A stretch of DNA of 54,095 bases. Origin: Salinispora cortesiana (GTDB lineage: Bacteria; Actinomycetota; Actinomycetes; Mycobacteriales; Micromonosporaceae). A model generated the notes under the pieces. The model was not told the DNA's origin. It made no database searches and saw nothing but the letters and a program-made list of their open reading frames with translations. Shown here in pieces: positions 14,858-23,011 of this stretch. Each line of letters starts with the position of its first letter. The stretch's first letter is position 1. The DNA lies in NCBI RefSeq assembly GCF_000484695.1, contig NZ_AXVR01000033.1:1-54095 (forward strand). Reading direction: 5' to 3'. A program made the translations under genes and the position numbers.

Positions 14858-16258
14858 GTGAACGGGAACCCCTCGTCCCGCGATTCCAATGCGATCGATC
14901 CCGACTGGGTAGACGACTTTCTGTTTACCGGCAAGCCGACCGACGTCTGCCTCCGGCTCCCCGACCCGGTTGACCGCGGCACGTTGCACCGGCTGGTCGC
15001 CGAGGCACAAACCCGCCTCGGCGCCGCTGGACTGCGCCCCGGAGGTGCCGTCGCGCTACGGCTGCCGCCGTCCCTGGCGTACGTGGTGAACCTGCTCGCC
15101 ACCTGGCGCAGCGGCGCTCAGGCCATCCTGCTGGATCATCGCCTCACCGACCACGAGGCCGACCGCGCGCTGCGGCGGCTCACCCCACAGGTGGTCGTGG
15201 CGCCGGTTCGCACCGGTGGCGCCGCACTACGAGTTTTCGTCGAGGTCACCGAGGGGGTCACTCCGTACGGCGATCGCCCGGCCGCCACTGACCACGCGGT
15301 GGTCCAACTCAGCTCCGGCTCCACCGGGCCCTCCAAGGTGATTGGTCGGACCGCCGCCGACCTGGTCGCTGAGGTGCGTCGCTACACCCAGCTCGACGGC
15401 GTGGCCCTACCCGGCGAACGACTCATCCTGCTTCCGTCCATGGTGCACGTGCTCGGCCTCGTCGGCGGCCTGCTCTACGGGCTGCACGCCGGCGTCGAAC
15501 TGGTCCCGCCGGAACGACTCAGCGGCGCGGCGGTACTCGACGCGATCGGCGCAGCCGACAGCCCAGCCACGGTCCTCGGTGTTCCATTCCATATCGGACT
15601 TCTGGCCGCGACCCAACTCGACCGGCCACTGCCCATGTTCGCCCGGATGATCACCGGTGGGGAACTGGTGTCGGCCGCCACGGTTCGCTCCTTCACCGAC
15701 CGGTTCGGCGTGCCACTGGGCAACATGTATGGGATGACCGAGGTTGGCGTCATCGGCACCGACCTCCATGGACGGCACCGGCCGGGGATCGTCCCCGCCC
15801 CCGGTATCGAGGTTCGCGAGGTCGCCGGCGAGCTGCGGGTGAGCTGCCCTGCCTCCCCGTACCTCGGCGGCGCCGATCCGTCCCGCTGGTCCTCCGGGTG
15901 GCTACACACCCGGGACGCCGGCACTGTGGACCCGGATAGTGGCCTGGTGACTATCCGCGGCCGGCTCGACTCCCAGGTCTCGGTCGGCGGGATGAAGGTC
16001 GACCTCACCGAGGTGGAGAACACAGTCGCCGAGCTACCGGGGGTCGCCGCCGCGGTAGTGGTCTGGGACGACGGCATCACCGCGTACGTGCAACCGGCGG
16101 GCACCCTCGCCGAGGAGACCCTGGACCACCAGCTCGCCGAGCGGCTGGCCAGCTACAAGCGGCCCCGCACCCTGCGGCTGCTCGACCAGCTGCCCCGCAC
16201 GACCACCGGCAAGCTGGTCCGCTCGGTGGACACGCTACGGACGGCAGGGACGTCGTGA
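14858..16258 (+). CDS. Acyl-CoA/acyl-ACP synthetase-type AMP ligase (1)
   Basis: The protein has 466 residues, short for the ANL superfamily. The GTG start has only a weak ribosome binding site, so the start is uncertain. ANL core motifs are present: the P-loop SSGSTGPSKV, GNMYGMTEVG, the hinge region WLHTRDAG, and the C-terminal catalytic Lys in TTGKLVRS. It should adenylate a carboxylic acid and pass it to CoA or a phosphopantetheine arm. It opens the second module and lies tail-to-tail with a PPTase, overlapping its 3' end by 106 bases. The proposed job is starter activation for one of the discrete ACPs at 16897 and 17163; the substrate is unknown. Confidence 0.82.
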   Translation: MNGNPSSRDSNAIDPDWVDDFLFTGKPTDVCLRLPDPVDRGTLHRLVAEAQTRLGAAGLRPGGAVALRLPPSLAYVVNLLATWRSGAQAILLDHRLTDHEADRALRRLTPQVVVAPVRTGGAALRVFVEVTEGVTPYGDRPAATDHAVVQLSSGSTGPSKVIGRTAADLVAEVRRYTQLDGVALPGERLILLPSMVHVLGLVGGLLYGLHAGVELVPPERLSGAAVLDAIGAADSPATVLGVPFHIGLLAATQLDRPLPMFARMITGGELVSAATVRSFTDRFGVPLGNMYGMTEVGVIGTDLHGRHRPGIVPAPGIEVREVAGELRVSCPASPYLGGADPSRWSSGWLHTRDAGTVDPDSGLVTIRGRLDSQVSVGGMKVDLTEVENTVAELPGVAAAVVVWDDGITAYVQPAGTLAEETLDHQLAERLASYKRPRTLRLLDQLPRTTTGKLVRSVDTLRTAGTS

Positions 16259-16881
16259 CCGGGCCGCTCCGCCTCCCCGACGACGACCATCTCAGCTTCG
16301 CCGCCGACCACCGCTACCGCCAGGAGCAGCGTCCCGGGGCAGTGGGGATGGCCGACCCAGACATCGGCGGCGGCTGGCGCCGGGCGCATCCGTCCCGGGA
16401 CGGGGACCGGCATCCGCCGACGTGGACCGCCGGCGCGCAGGCCGAGGCCGAGTGCCTTGCCGACAGCCTCCTTCGCGGTCCACAACCGCAGGAAGTCCCG
16501 GCTCCGGCCCGCTTCGGGACGGGCGGCGAGCCAGGCCACCTCGGCTGGGTCGTACCAGCGGTGGGCAAGGCCCAGCGCGGGCAGCTGGCGGCACTGCTCG
16601 ACGTCCACCCCCACCGGCCCGCCGGTTCGGACGGCGACCACCGTCACCCCGCCGCCACGGCTCACACTCGCCGGCACGGCGACCTGACCCCGGCCCGTGT
16701 CCTTTGTGACCAGCGCAGCTGCGCCGAGCCGGTGACTCACCACAATGTCCGCCTCCGAACAGTCCAGCACCCCGGCGGCCGCCTGTCGCAGCAGCCGCTC
16801 GACTGAGGCCGGCTGACCGCCAGTACCCCGACCGATCCAGATGTAGACGGTGTCCCGACCCGACACCGGTGACAGGTTCAC
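16153..16881 (-). CDS. Sfp-type 4'-phosphopantetheinyl transferase
   Basis: The protein has 242 residues, the usual Sfp/Gsp size. It has VGVDVEQCR and FLRLWTAKEAVGKALG, the two signature motifs that hold Mg2+ and CoA. It converts apo-ACPs to the holo form. It is the only leftward gene in the second module: its 3' end overlaps AMP ligase 1 and its GTG start is only 15 bases from the start of the divergent ACP gene. The ribosome binding site at 16881 is poor, and a GTG a few codons in is possible. Its position beside three carrier proteins (10220, 16897, 17163) suggests it is their activator. Confidence 0.88.
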   Translation of the reverse strand: MNLSPVSGRDTVYIWIGRGTGGQPASVERLLRQAAAGVLDCSEADIVVSHRLGAAALVTKDTGRGQVAVPASVSRGGGVTVVAVRTGGPVGVDVEQCRQLPALGLAHRWYDPAEVAWLAARPEAGRSRDFLRLWTAKEAVGKALGLGLRAGGPRRRMPVPVPGRMRPAPAAADVWVGHPHCPGTLLLAVAVVGGEAEMVVVGEAERPGHDVPAVRSVSTERTSLPVVVRGSWSSSRRVRGRL

Positions 16882-16896
16882 GGAGAGAGGTTAACC

Positions 16897-17163
16897 ATGA
16901 GAGCCGAGGTCCGCGCCTTCGTCATCGAGCAACTCACCGACATGAACTACGACGTGGAGGGAGTCGACGACGACGCCACTCTCGGGCCTGCGGGGGTGGA
17001 CCTGGAGTCCCTGGCCCTCGCCGACCTGGCTGTCCGGGTCGAGGACCAGTACGGGCTGACGTTCGCCGAGGAGGAGTCGGAGAGGCTGGCTCTGATGACG
17101 GTGGGCGAGTTCACCACGATGGTCGCCAACCGGCTTGCCGGGGCGCCGAGCGACCACTCCTGA
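16897..17163 (+). CDS. Discrete acyl carrier protein (ACP-1 of module 2)
   Basis: The protein has 88 residues and starts at ATG 16897 after GGAGAGAGG. The four-helix ACP pattern is clear, ending with LMTVGEFTTMVANRL. The modification site is GVDLESLAL with Ser38; the usual Asp-Ser is Glu-Ser here. It is very acidic, as carrier proteins are. Its stop overlaps the next gene, a second and more divergent carrier protein. It would carry either the activated starter or the growing chain for the ketosynthases at 17395 and 20599. Confidence 0.88.
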   Translation: MRAEVRAFVIEQLTDMNYDVEGVDDDATLGPAGVDLESLALADLAVRVEDQYGLTFAEEESERLALMTVGEFTTMVANRLAGAPSDHS

Positions 17164-17402
17164 TGGCCGGTCAGCCCGACCTGGGGCGAGGCGACCTGGT
17201 GGCCATGCTCGCCCAGCTCACCGACCGACCCACCGACCAGCCCGAGCGGATCGGCTCGATGGAGCTGGCCTGGCTCGTGCACCTGGTCGAGCAGCGCCAT
17301 GACCGGCGACTCGACCTCACCGACGACCAGCTCGCCGGGATTCGCACCGTTGACGACGCACTGGTGGTCTTCCAGACCGCCCTGGCCGCCGCCGATGGTT
17401 GA
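17163..17402 (+). CDS. Divergent acyl carrier protein (ACP-2 of module 2)
   Basis: The protein has 79 residues, from an ATG overlapping the previous stop (TGATG). It follows the ACP pattern: a helix I-like segment, ERIGSMELAWLVHLVEQRHDRRL around the modification site, and IRTVDDALVVFQTAL as the last helix. Ser32 lies where phosphopantetheine is attached, but the preceding Asp is Gly (IGSMEL). It may be a functional carrier for a special acyl group or a non-modified structural partner. Its stop lies 8 bases inside the following KS gene. Confidence 0.75.
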   Translation: MAGQPDLGRGDLVAMLAQLTDRPTDQPERIGSMELAWLVHLVEQRHDRRLDLTDDQLAGIRTVDDALVVFQTALAAADG

Positions 17403-18474
17403 GCCGGCCGATGTTCTTCTCACCGGTGTCCACGCGACCAGTGCACTCGGTCGGGGTGCCGAGGCACAGCTGGCCGGGGTACTTGCCGGCGTCCCCGCGT
17501 TCCGGCCGGTCCACCGGTTCAACACCGGCCCCCGACGGGTCAACGCGGCGGCCACCCTGCCGGATGTCGGTCCGCTCGCCGACGAACTGACCGAGGCGGT
17601 GACGGCGGCGTGCCGGTCGGCGGGGCTCACTGCGTCGCACCGCGCTGAGGCGGCGCTGCTGCTCGCGGTGCACGGCGGGAGGTCCGTACCGGCGTTGAGC
17701 GCTGGCCTCGCCGCGGCCACCGGCTTCCCGGCCGTGCGCACGTACACCACGGCGTGCGTCTCGGGAACCAACGCGGTCGCGGACGCGGCGGTGCTGCTGC
17801 GTCGCGGCGAGGTCGACCGGGCCGTGGTCGCCGCCGGCTACCTGGTCGAGCCCGACCAGTACGCCCTCTTCGACGTCGGCCGGGCGCTGGCCACCGATGC
17901 GGCGGCGCGTCCGTTCAGCATCGGGCGGACCGGCCTGCTGCTCGGCGACGGAGTGGCAGCGGTGGTGCTGGAGCGCGCCGACACCGCGCGGCAACCGATC
18001 GCCGGCCTGCTCGGCTGGGGGCGGGCGGGTGACGCCTTCCACCCATGCCAGCCGGAACCGAAGGGCCGTGGCCTGGCCCGGGCGATCACCGCCGCGTTGG
18101 TCCGTGCCGGCTGTGACCCAGCGGACATCGGTTACGTCAACGCCAACGCCACCGGGTCCGGCCCGGGCGACGCGGCCGAGGCGGCGGCGCTGCGGACCGC
18201 GCTGGGTTCGACGGCCGGGCGGGTACCGGTGAGCTCCACCAAAGCTCTGCACGGGCACGCCCTGGAGGCGTCTGGCCTGCTGGAACTGGTGGTGACGGTG
18301 CTCGCACTGCAGCGCGGCAAGCTGCCGGCGAACGCCGGCTGGCTCGGACCGGACCCGGACTGCCCACTCGACGTCATCCGGGACGCACCCCAACCGGCGA
18401 CCACCGGCTACGCGCTCACCCTCAACGCCGCCTTCGGCGGTGCGAGCACCGCCCTGCTGCTGGGTGCGACGTGA
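17395..18474 (+). CDS. Ketosynthase-like protein with Cys but Asn in place of the first catalytic His
   Basis: The protein has 359 residues, about 50 shorter than a full KS. ATG 17395 lies within the end of ACP-2. It keeps Cys121 (TTACVSGTNAV), Lys283 and His288 (SSTKALHGHALEAS), but NAHGTGT is replaced by NANATGS, so Asn251 stands where the decarboxylating His should be. The Cys rules out a classical chain-length factor. Such a site could transfer acyl groups yet decarboxylate malonyl poorly. It probably forms a heterodimer with the intact KS at 20599, as KS/CLF pairs of aryl-polyene-type systems do. The partnership is inference from co-location. Confidence 0.82.
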   Translation: MVEPADVLLTGVHATSALGRGAEAQLAGVLAGVPAFRPVHRFNTGPRRVNAAATLPDVGPLADELTEAVTAACRSAGLTASHRAEAALLLAVHGGRSVPALSAGLAAATGFPAVRTYTTACVSGTNAVADAAVLLRRGEVDRAVVAAGYLVEPDQYALFDVGRALATDAAARPFSIGRTGLLLGDGVAAVVLERADTARQPIAGLLGWGRAGDAFHPCQPEPKGRGLARAITAALVRAGCDPADIGYVNANATGSGPGDAAEAAALRTALGSTAGRVPVSSTKALHGHALEASGLLELVVTVLALQRGKLPANAGWLGPDPDCPLDVIRDAPQPATTGYALTLNAAFGGASTALLLGAT

Positions 18475-18989
18475 CCGGCCCGGGTGGACCGACCGTTCGG
18501 GCCCAGGCGGCCTGGCCGGAGCCGGGCGACGTAGCGGTGCCACCACTTCCAGGATTCGTCCACTCGGCGTTCAACCCGCTGGTGGTGGCGGTAGCAGATC
18601 GATGCCTGCGCCGGGCGTACCAAGCCGCGCCGGTCACCGACGGAGAGCGCACCGCGATCGTGCTGGTCAGCCCGACCGGCGACGAGGCCAGTGCGGCGTA
18701 CGTGCGGGCCGCGGTGGCCGCTGATCGTCGGCCGGGACCGCTGTTCTTCTTCCAGTCGGTGCCGAACAGTGTGGTCGGCCATCTGGCCGCCCGCTGGGGG
18801 CTGGGTGGGCCGGTGGTCTGCCTCGCGCCGACCGGCGACCCGCAGGCGGCCGGGTTCGCCGAGGCCGACCTGTTGCTGTACGACGGCGACGCCGACGCGG
18901 TGTTGCTGATCCTGATCGACACGGCACCGGACGACGGTGATGCGGAGTCAGCCGTCGCCGTGCTGCTGGGGGGAGGAGACCGACCATGA
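18471..18989 (+). CDS. Small ketosynthase-N-terminal-like protein without catalytic Cys
   Basis: The protein has 172 residues and a GTG start overlapping the KS stop (GTGA). The middle (LFFFQSVPNSVVGHLAARWGL) lines up with the thiolase-fold region that precedes the active Cys in ketosynthases, and ADAVLLILIDTA with the strand after it. Where TACASG should be it has APTGDP, so no nucleophile exists. It resembles the small beta-ketoacyl-synthase-N family found beside aryl-polyene-type KS genes. A structural or dimer-modulating role is likely. It is not a truncated pseudogene: it keeps its own start, stop and coupling to both neighbours. Confidence 0.65.
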   Translation: MTGPGGPTVRAQAAWPEPGDVAVPPLPGFVHSAFNPLVVAVADRCLRRAYQAAPVTDGERTAIVLVSPTGDEASAAYVRAAVAADRRPGPLFFFQSVPNSVVGHLAARWGLGGPVVCLAPTGDPQAAGFAEADLLLYDGDADAVLLILIDTAPDDGDAESAVAVLLGGGDRP

Positions 18990-20602
18990 GACCCAGGGGA
19001 ATCCGTGGGCTGCTCGCCGCCGACAGTCACATTGGCGCCGGGAATGTGCTCGAGCGGGTGCTTGCGCACGGCACCGACCCGGACACGCCCTGCCTGACGT
19101 TCGACACACCGTTGGACGGGCACCCCGCCGAGACTGCGCTCACGCTGGGACAGCTCGACCGTCGGGTGGCTGCCCGGGCCGCCTGGCTGCACGAACGGGG
19201 CATCGGCCCCCGTGACCCGGTGGCGGTCTGGTCCACGGCGGTCGCGGACATGGTGCTGAGCTACCTCGCGCTGACCCGGCTAGGCGCGATCCCGGCGCTG
19301 ATGAACGGGCAACTGCAGCCGGCCATCGCCGCCGAGTACATCCGGCGGCTGCGTGGGGTGGCGGTGCTCGCCGACGAGGCACACCGCACGCTGCTCGCTG
19401 GACACGATCTTGGAGTGCCGGTGCTGGGCACGCCGGCCGAGGCCGGCAGCGGTGACCCGGCCACGGCGCCCGCCCACTACCGGCACCACCCGGACGACCC
19501 GATCGTGATCACCCACACCTCCGGCACCACCGGAGTGCCGAAGGCGGTGCTGCACTCGCACGCCAGCCTCTTCGCGGCGACCCGGCACCTGCTGAGCATG
19601 CCGCAGGCGCAGGGCACCAGCCGGATCCTGAGTGCCTTGCCCGCCCCCCACACCGCCACCGTGCTCATGGTCAACCAGGTGCTCGGTAACGGCGCGGAGA
19701 TGCTCCTCCTCTCCGAACAAGGTGGAGAGCGGGTTCTCGACGCCATCCAACGCTGCCGACCGGACGGGGTGTTCGGCTTCTCGGTCACCTGGGCCGAGCT
19801 GGCCCGGTGCGACCTGGCCGGGTACGACCTGGAATCGGTGCGGCTGTGGTTCAACACCGGCGACTCGTCGCACGAGCCACACATCCGGCACCTGGTCGCG
19901 GTCGGCTCCCGGGACGTGATGACCCGCACGGGGGTCACCCGGGTACCGGGCTCGGTGTTCATCGACGGTCTCGGCTCCTCCGAGATGGGACACTCCATGT
20001 TCCACATCACCCACACCCAGGAGACCGACCGGTACGGACGGTGTATCGGCCGGCCGTACCAATTCACGAAGGTCGCCGTGCTGGATGCGGCGGGCGAGCC
20101 GGTGCCCACGGGCGAGGCCGGTTGGCTGGGTATCGATTCGCCGTCGCTGTTCCGCGGCTACTGGAACGACTCGGTCACCACCCACCGATACCGTCAGCGC
20201 GGCTGGTACCTGACCGGGGACCTGGTCTACGCCGACGCCGACGGCTGGTACTACCACCTGGACCGGGCGGTCGACTCGGTCGACTCAGCCGACGGGAAGC
20301 GCTTCTACACCGCGCTCTCCGAGGAGCGGATCCTCGCCGCCTGCCCCGATGTCACCGACTGCACGGTGGTCATGGTGCGCCAGCCGGCCGGTGTCGTCAC
20401 CGACGTGCTGCTGGAACTGGCCACCGACGCGGACGAGACCACGGACCGCACCGCGGCGGTTCGGGAGGCGCTGGGCGGGGAGGTCGGGGCGACCCTACGG
20501 CGGGTGGTGCCGGTCCGCTCCGCCGACATCCCGGTCACGGTGACGGGCAAGGTCCGCAAGGTGGCGCTGCGGGAACGCTACCTGAGCGAGGCGTCCCGAT
20601 GA
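18986..20602 (+). CDS. AMP-dependent acyl-CoA/acyl-ACP ligase (2)
   Basis: The protein has 538 residues and a full-length ANL architecture: large N-domain with THTSGTTGVPKAV, DGLGSSEMGHSMF at the acyl/adenine site, YLTGDL at the hinge, and a C-domain with catalytic Lys in VTVTGKVRKVALR. The start overlaps the upstream stop and the stop overlaps the KS at 20599, so the protein is made with the KS partners. It probably activates the starter acid for this module. Benzoate/4-hydroxybenzoate-type acids are attractive, since hydroxymandelate enzymes are encoded nearby, but residues that would prove this cannot be read safely. Confidence 0.87.
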   Translation: MRPRGIRGLLAADSHIGAGNVLERVLAHGTDPDTPCLTFDTPLDGHPAETALTLGQLDRRVAARAAWLHERGIGPRDPVAVWSTAVADMVLSYLALTRLGAIPALMNGQLQPAIAAEYIRRLRGVAVLADEAHRTLLAGHDLGVPVLGTPAEAGSGDPATAPAHYRHHPDDPIVITHTSGTTGVPKAVLHSHASLFAATRHLLSMPQAQGTSRILSALPAPHTATVLMVNQVLGNGAEMLLLSEQGGERVLDAIQRCRPDGVFGFSVTWAELARCDLAGYDLESVRLWFNTGDSSHEPHIRHLVAVGSRDVMTRTGVTRVPGSVFIDGLGSSEMGHSMFHITHTQETDRYGRCIGRPYQFTKVAVLDAAGEPVPTGEAGWLGIDSPSLFRGYWNDSVTTHRYRQRGWYLTGDLVYADADGWYYHLDRAVDSVDSADGKRFYTALSEERILAACPDVTDCTVVMVRQPAGVVTDVLLELATDADETTDRTAAVREALGGEVGATLRRVVPVRSADIPVTVTGKVRKVALRERYLSEASR

Positions 20603-21843
20603 CCGCGGTCATCACCGGGATGGGCTTGCACACCCCGGTGGGCCGGGGGGTCGAGGCCACCTTTACGGCGCTGTGCACCGGCCGCTCCGGGCTGGTCCGC
20701 CCGCCGGCTGACCACCCCGCCGCCGGAAGCCTGGAGGTGGCCGGGGTGCTGCCGGCGATCGACCCGCGGTCGGTGTCGTCCGGTCCGGACACCAAGGTCC
20801 TGGACCGAATCGTGCTGCTCGCCCTGCTCACCGCCGCGGATGCCTTCGCCGATGCCGGCCTCGAGGTGGGCCGGGATGTTGCCCCGGAGCGAACGGCGGT
20901 CATCGTCGGTGGGGTCGGTGGACTGGCCACCCTGGAGACGCAGGTGCTCACCCGGGCGGCCCGGGGGCGAGCGGGAGTCAGCCCGTACCTGCTCACCGGG
21001 GTGCTGCCGAACATGCCGTCGGCCCGGATCGCGATCCGGCACGGCATCCGGGGCTACAGCTCCTCGGTCGGCACCGCCTGCGCCTCTGGTGTCCAGGCGG
21101 TCGCCGACGCCGTTCGGCTGATCCGGGCCGGCGAGGCCGACGTGGTGCTCTGCGGGGCCAGCGAGGCGCCGCTCTTCCCGACCTTCGCGGACACCTTCGG
21201 CAACGCCCGGGCTCTTGCCCGCGGGTGGGCCGACCCGACCGAGGCCAGCCGACCGTTCGACCTTCGCCGGAACGGGTTCGTACTCGCCGAAGGAGCGGCG
21301 CTGTTGGTGCTGGAAAGCGCCGCCCATGCCGCGGCCCGGGGGGTTACCGGGTATGCGGAGATCGCCGGGTACGGCGTGACGACCGACGCCTACCACCCGA
21401 CCGCACCCCGGCCCGACGGCACCGGCGCGGCGGAGGCCATCCGGCGGGCGCTCACCGGCCGCCGCGGGCCGGTGCCGGTGGCCGAAGTCGGCTACGTCAA
21501 CGCGCACGGCACCGGGACCAAACTTGGCGACATCGCCGAGACCACGGCACTCACCGAGGTCTTCGGCCCGAACGGGGTACCGGTCAGCTCCACCAAGGCC
21601 CTCACCGGTCACCTGCTGGGGGCCTCTGGAGTGCTGGAGACGGCGGCGACCGCCCTGGCACTCGGGCGGGGCCTGCTTCCGCCGACCTGGAACCTCGACG
21701 ACCCGGACCCGGCGTGCTCGGCTGATCACATCCGTAAGGAGCCCCGGGCCACCGAGACCGGCTATGCGCTGACCAACTCCTTCGGTTTCGGGGGGCAGAA
21801 CGTGAGTCTGCTGCTCGCGCGGGCCACCCGGCCGCGGACTTGA
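20599..21843 (+). CDS. FabF-type ketosynthase with intact active site
   Basis: The protein has 414 residues and starts at ATG 20599 overlapping the ligase stop. It is catalytically complete: Cys161 (GTACASGVQAV), His303 (NAHGTGTKLGD), Lys333 and His338 (SSTKALTGHLLGAS). The sequence differs clearly from KS-alpha at 11419, which argues for a separate elongation or condensation event. It would carry out decarboxylative condensation using the ACPs at 16897/17163, likely with the Asn-variant KS at 17395. No ketoreductase, dehydratase or enoyl reductase is encoded in the cluster, so products of this module should remain beta-keto unless housekeeping FAS enzymes assist. Confidence 0.9.
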   Translation: MTAVITGMGLHTPVGRGVEATFTALCTGRSGLVRPPADHPAAGSLEVAGVLPAIDPRSVSSGPDTKVLDRIVLLALLTAADAFADAGLEVGRDVAPERTAVIVGGVGGLATLETQVLTRAARGRAGVSPYLLTGVLPNMPSARIAIRHGIRGYSSSVGTACASGVQAVADAVRLIRAGEADVVLCGASEAPLFPTFADTFGNARALARGWADPTEASRPFDLRRNGFVLAEGAALLVLESAAHAAARGVTGYAEIAGYGVTTDAYHPTAPRPDGTGAAEAIRRALTGRRGPVPVAEVGYVNAHGTGTKLGDIAETTALTEVFGPNGVPVSSTKALTGHLLGASGVLETAATALALGRGLLPPTWNLDDPDPACSADHIRKEPRATETGYALTNSFGFGGQNVSLLLARATRPRT

Positions 21844-21910
21844 CGGTGCAACTTTCGCGGGCGGAGCGCCCGTACGACCAGCGCGGGGGAACTGTGGGAA
21901 AGGCTGGGAC

Positions 21911-23011
21911 ATGGACATCCGTGGAATAGACCACATCGAAATCTACGTAGACGACACCCGCCAGGCCGCCGCCTACTTCGGCAACGCGGTGGGGCTACGG
22001 CCGCGCGCCCAGGGTGGCCCGGAGAACGGGCTGATCGGTCAGCGGTCGCTGCTGCTGCGGCACGCCGACATCCGGTTGCTGCTCACCTCCGGGCTGACCG
22101 CCGATCATCCGGCGGCGGCGTATGTGCGGCGACACGGCGACGGTATCGCTGTGGTCGCCCTGGCGGTGGACGACGCCGCCGAGGCGTACGCCAAGCTGCT
22201 CGCCCGGGGCGCGGTCGGTGAGCTTCCGCCGACCACCATCACCAGTGCAGACGCCGAGGTCGTCATCGCCGAGGTGGCGGGGTTCGCCGATGTGCGGCAC
22301 CGGTTGGTCGAGCGCCGTCGAGGCGGTGGTGACTTCCTGCCGGGCCTGACGGAGTTGCCGCCGGTAGGTGGCGCCGAGGACCTGCTCGCCGAGATTGACC
22401 ATCTGGCGGTGTGCGTGCCGCCGGGGCAGCTCGCCGAGACGGTTCGCGGCTACCGGGAGGTGTTCGGCTTCGACGAGATCTTCCACGAGTACGTGGAGGT
22501 CGACGGCCAGGCGATGAACTCCACCGTGGTGCAGAGCCGGTCCGGGCGGGTGACGTTGGTGCTGCTCGAACCGGACACCGGCCGGCGGGCTGGGCAGATC
22601 GACGCCTTCCTCGCCCAGCACTCCGGCGCGGGCGTGCAGCACCTCGGGCTGCGGACCGACGACATCATCGCGGCGATCGGCGCGCTGCGCCAGCGCGGGG
22701 TGCGATTCGCGGGCACCCCGGCCGCCTACTACGACGACCTGGAGACCCGAGTCGGCAAGATCGACGGGTCCGTGGAGCAGTTGCGCGAATTCGGGGTGCT
22801 GGTTGACCGGGACCACGACGGCCAACTGCTGCAGATCTTCACGGAGTCGATGCACGTGCGCCGCACGCTCTTCCTGGAGCTGATCGAGCGGCGCGGGGCG
22901 CGAACCTTCGGCAGCGGCAACATCAAGGCGCTCTACGAGGCCAAGGAGCGGGAACTGGCGGTGGCGGCCTCCGCCGGAGGTCCGGCCGCTACTCAGGAGG
23001 TGACGGGATGA
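21911..23011 (+). CDS. hmaS: 4-hydroxymandelate synthase
   Basis: The protein has 366 residues with a two-domain vicinal-oxygen-chelate fold. Iron ligands are His164 (EIDHLAV), His244 (GVQHLGL) and Glu323 (FLELIER). It turns 4-hydroxyphenylpyruvate and O2 into 4-hydroxymandelate. HPPD of tyrosine breakdown uses the same fold, but the C-terminus FGSGNIKALYEA and the segment QAMNSTVVQS follow the HmaS of glycopeptide clusters more closely. The genes for the next two steps, HmO (35537) and HpgT (36643), lie in the same cluster, which strongly supports HmaS. It starts 67 bases after the KS and overlaps the next gene by ATGA. Confidence 0.9.
   Translation: MDIRGIDHIEIYVDDTRQAAAYFGNAVGLRPRAQGGPENGLIGQRSLLLRHADIRLLLTSGLTADHPAAAYVRRHGDGIAVVALAVDDAAEAYAKLLARGAVGELPPTTITSADAEVVIAEVAGFADVRHRLVERRRGGGDFLPGLTELPPVGGAEDLLAEIDHLAVCVPPGQLAETVRGYREVFGFDEIFHEYVEVDGQAMNSTVVQSRSGRVTLVLLEPDTGRRAGQIDAFLAQHSGAGVQHLGLRTDDIIAAIGALRQRGVRFAGTPAAYYDDLETRVGKIDGSVEQLREFGVLVDRDHDGQLLQIFTESMHVRRTLFLELIERRGARTFGSGNIKALYEAKERELAVAASAGGPAATQEVTG

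Noticed and set aside
18471..18989. Truncated ketosynthase pseudogene
   Set aside because: It has its own GTG start and TGA stop, each overlapping a neighbour, and no remnant of the C-terminal KS half follows. It looks like a deliberate small protein.
21911..23011. HPPD of tyrosine catabolism (homogentisate-forming)
   Set aside because: The C-terminal block FGSGNIKALYEA, the QAMNSTVVQS segment and the presence of HmO and HpgT in the same cluster favour hydroxymandelate synthase. HPPD remains the main alternative.
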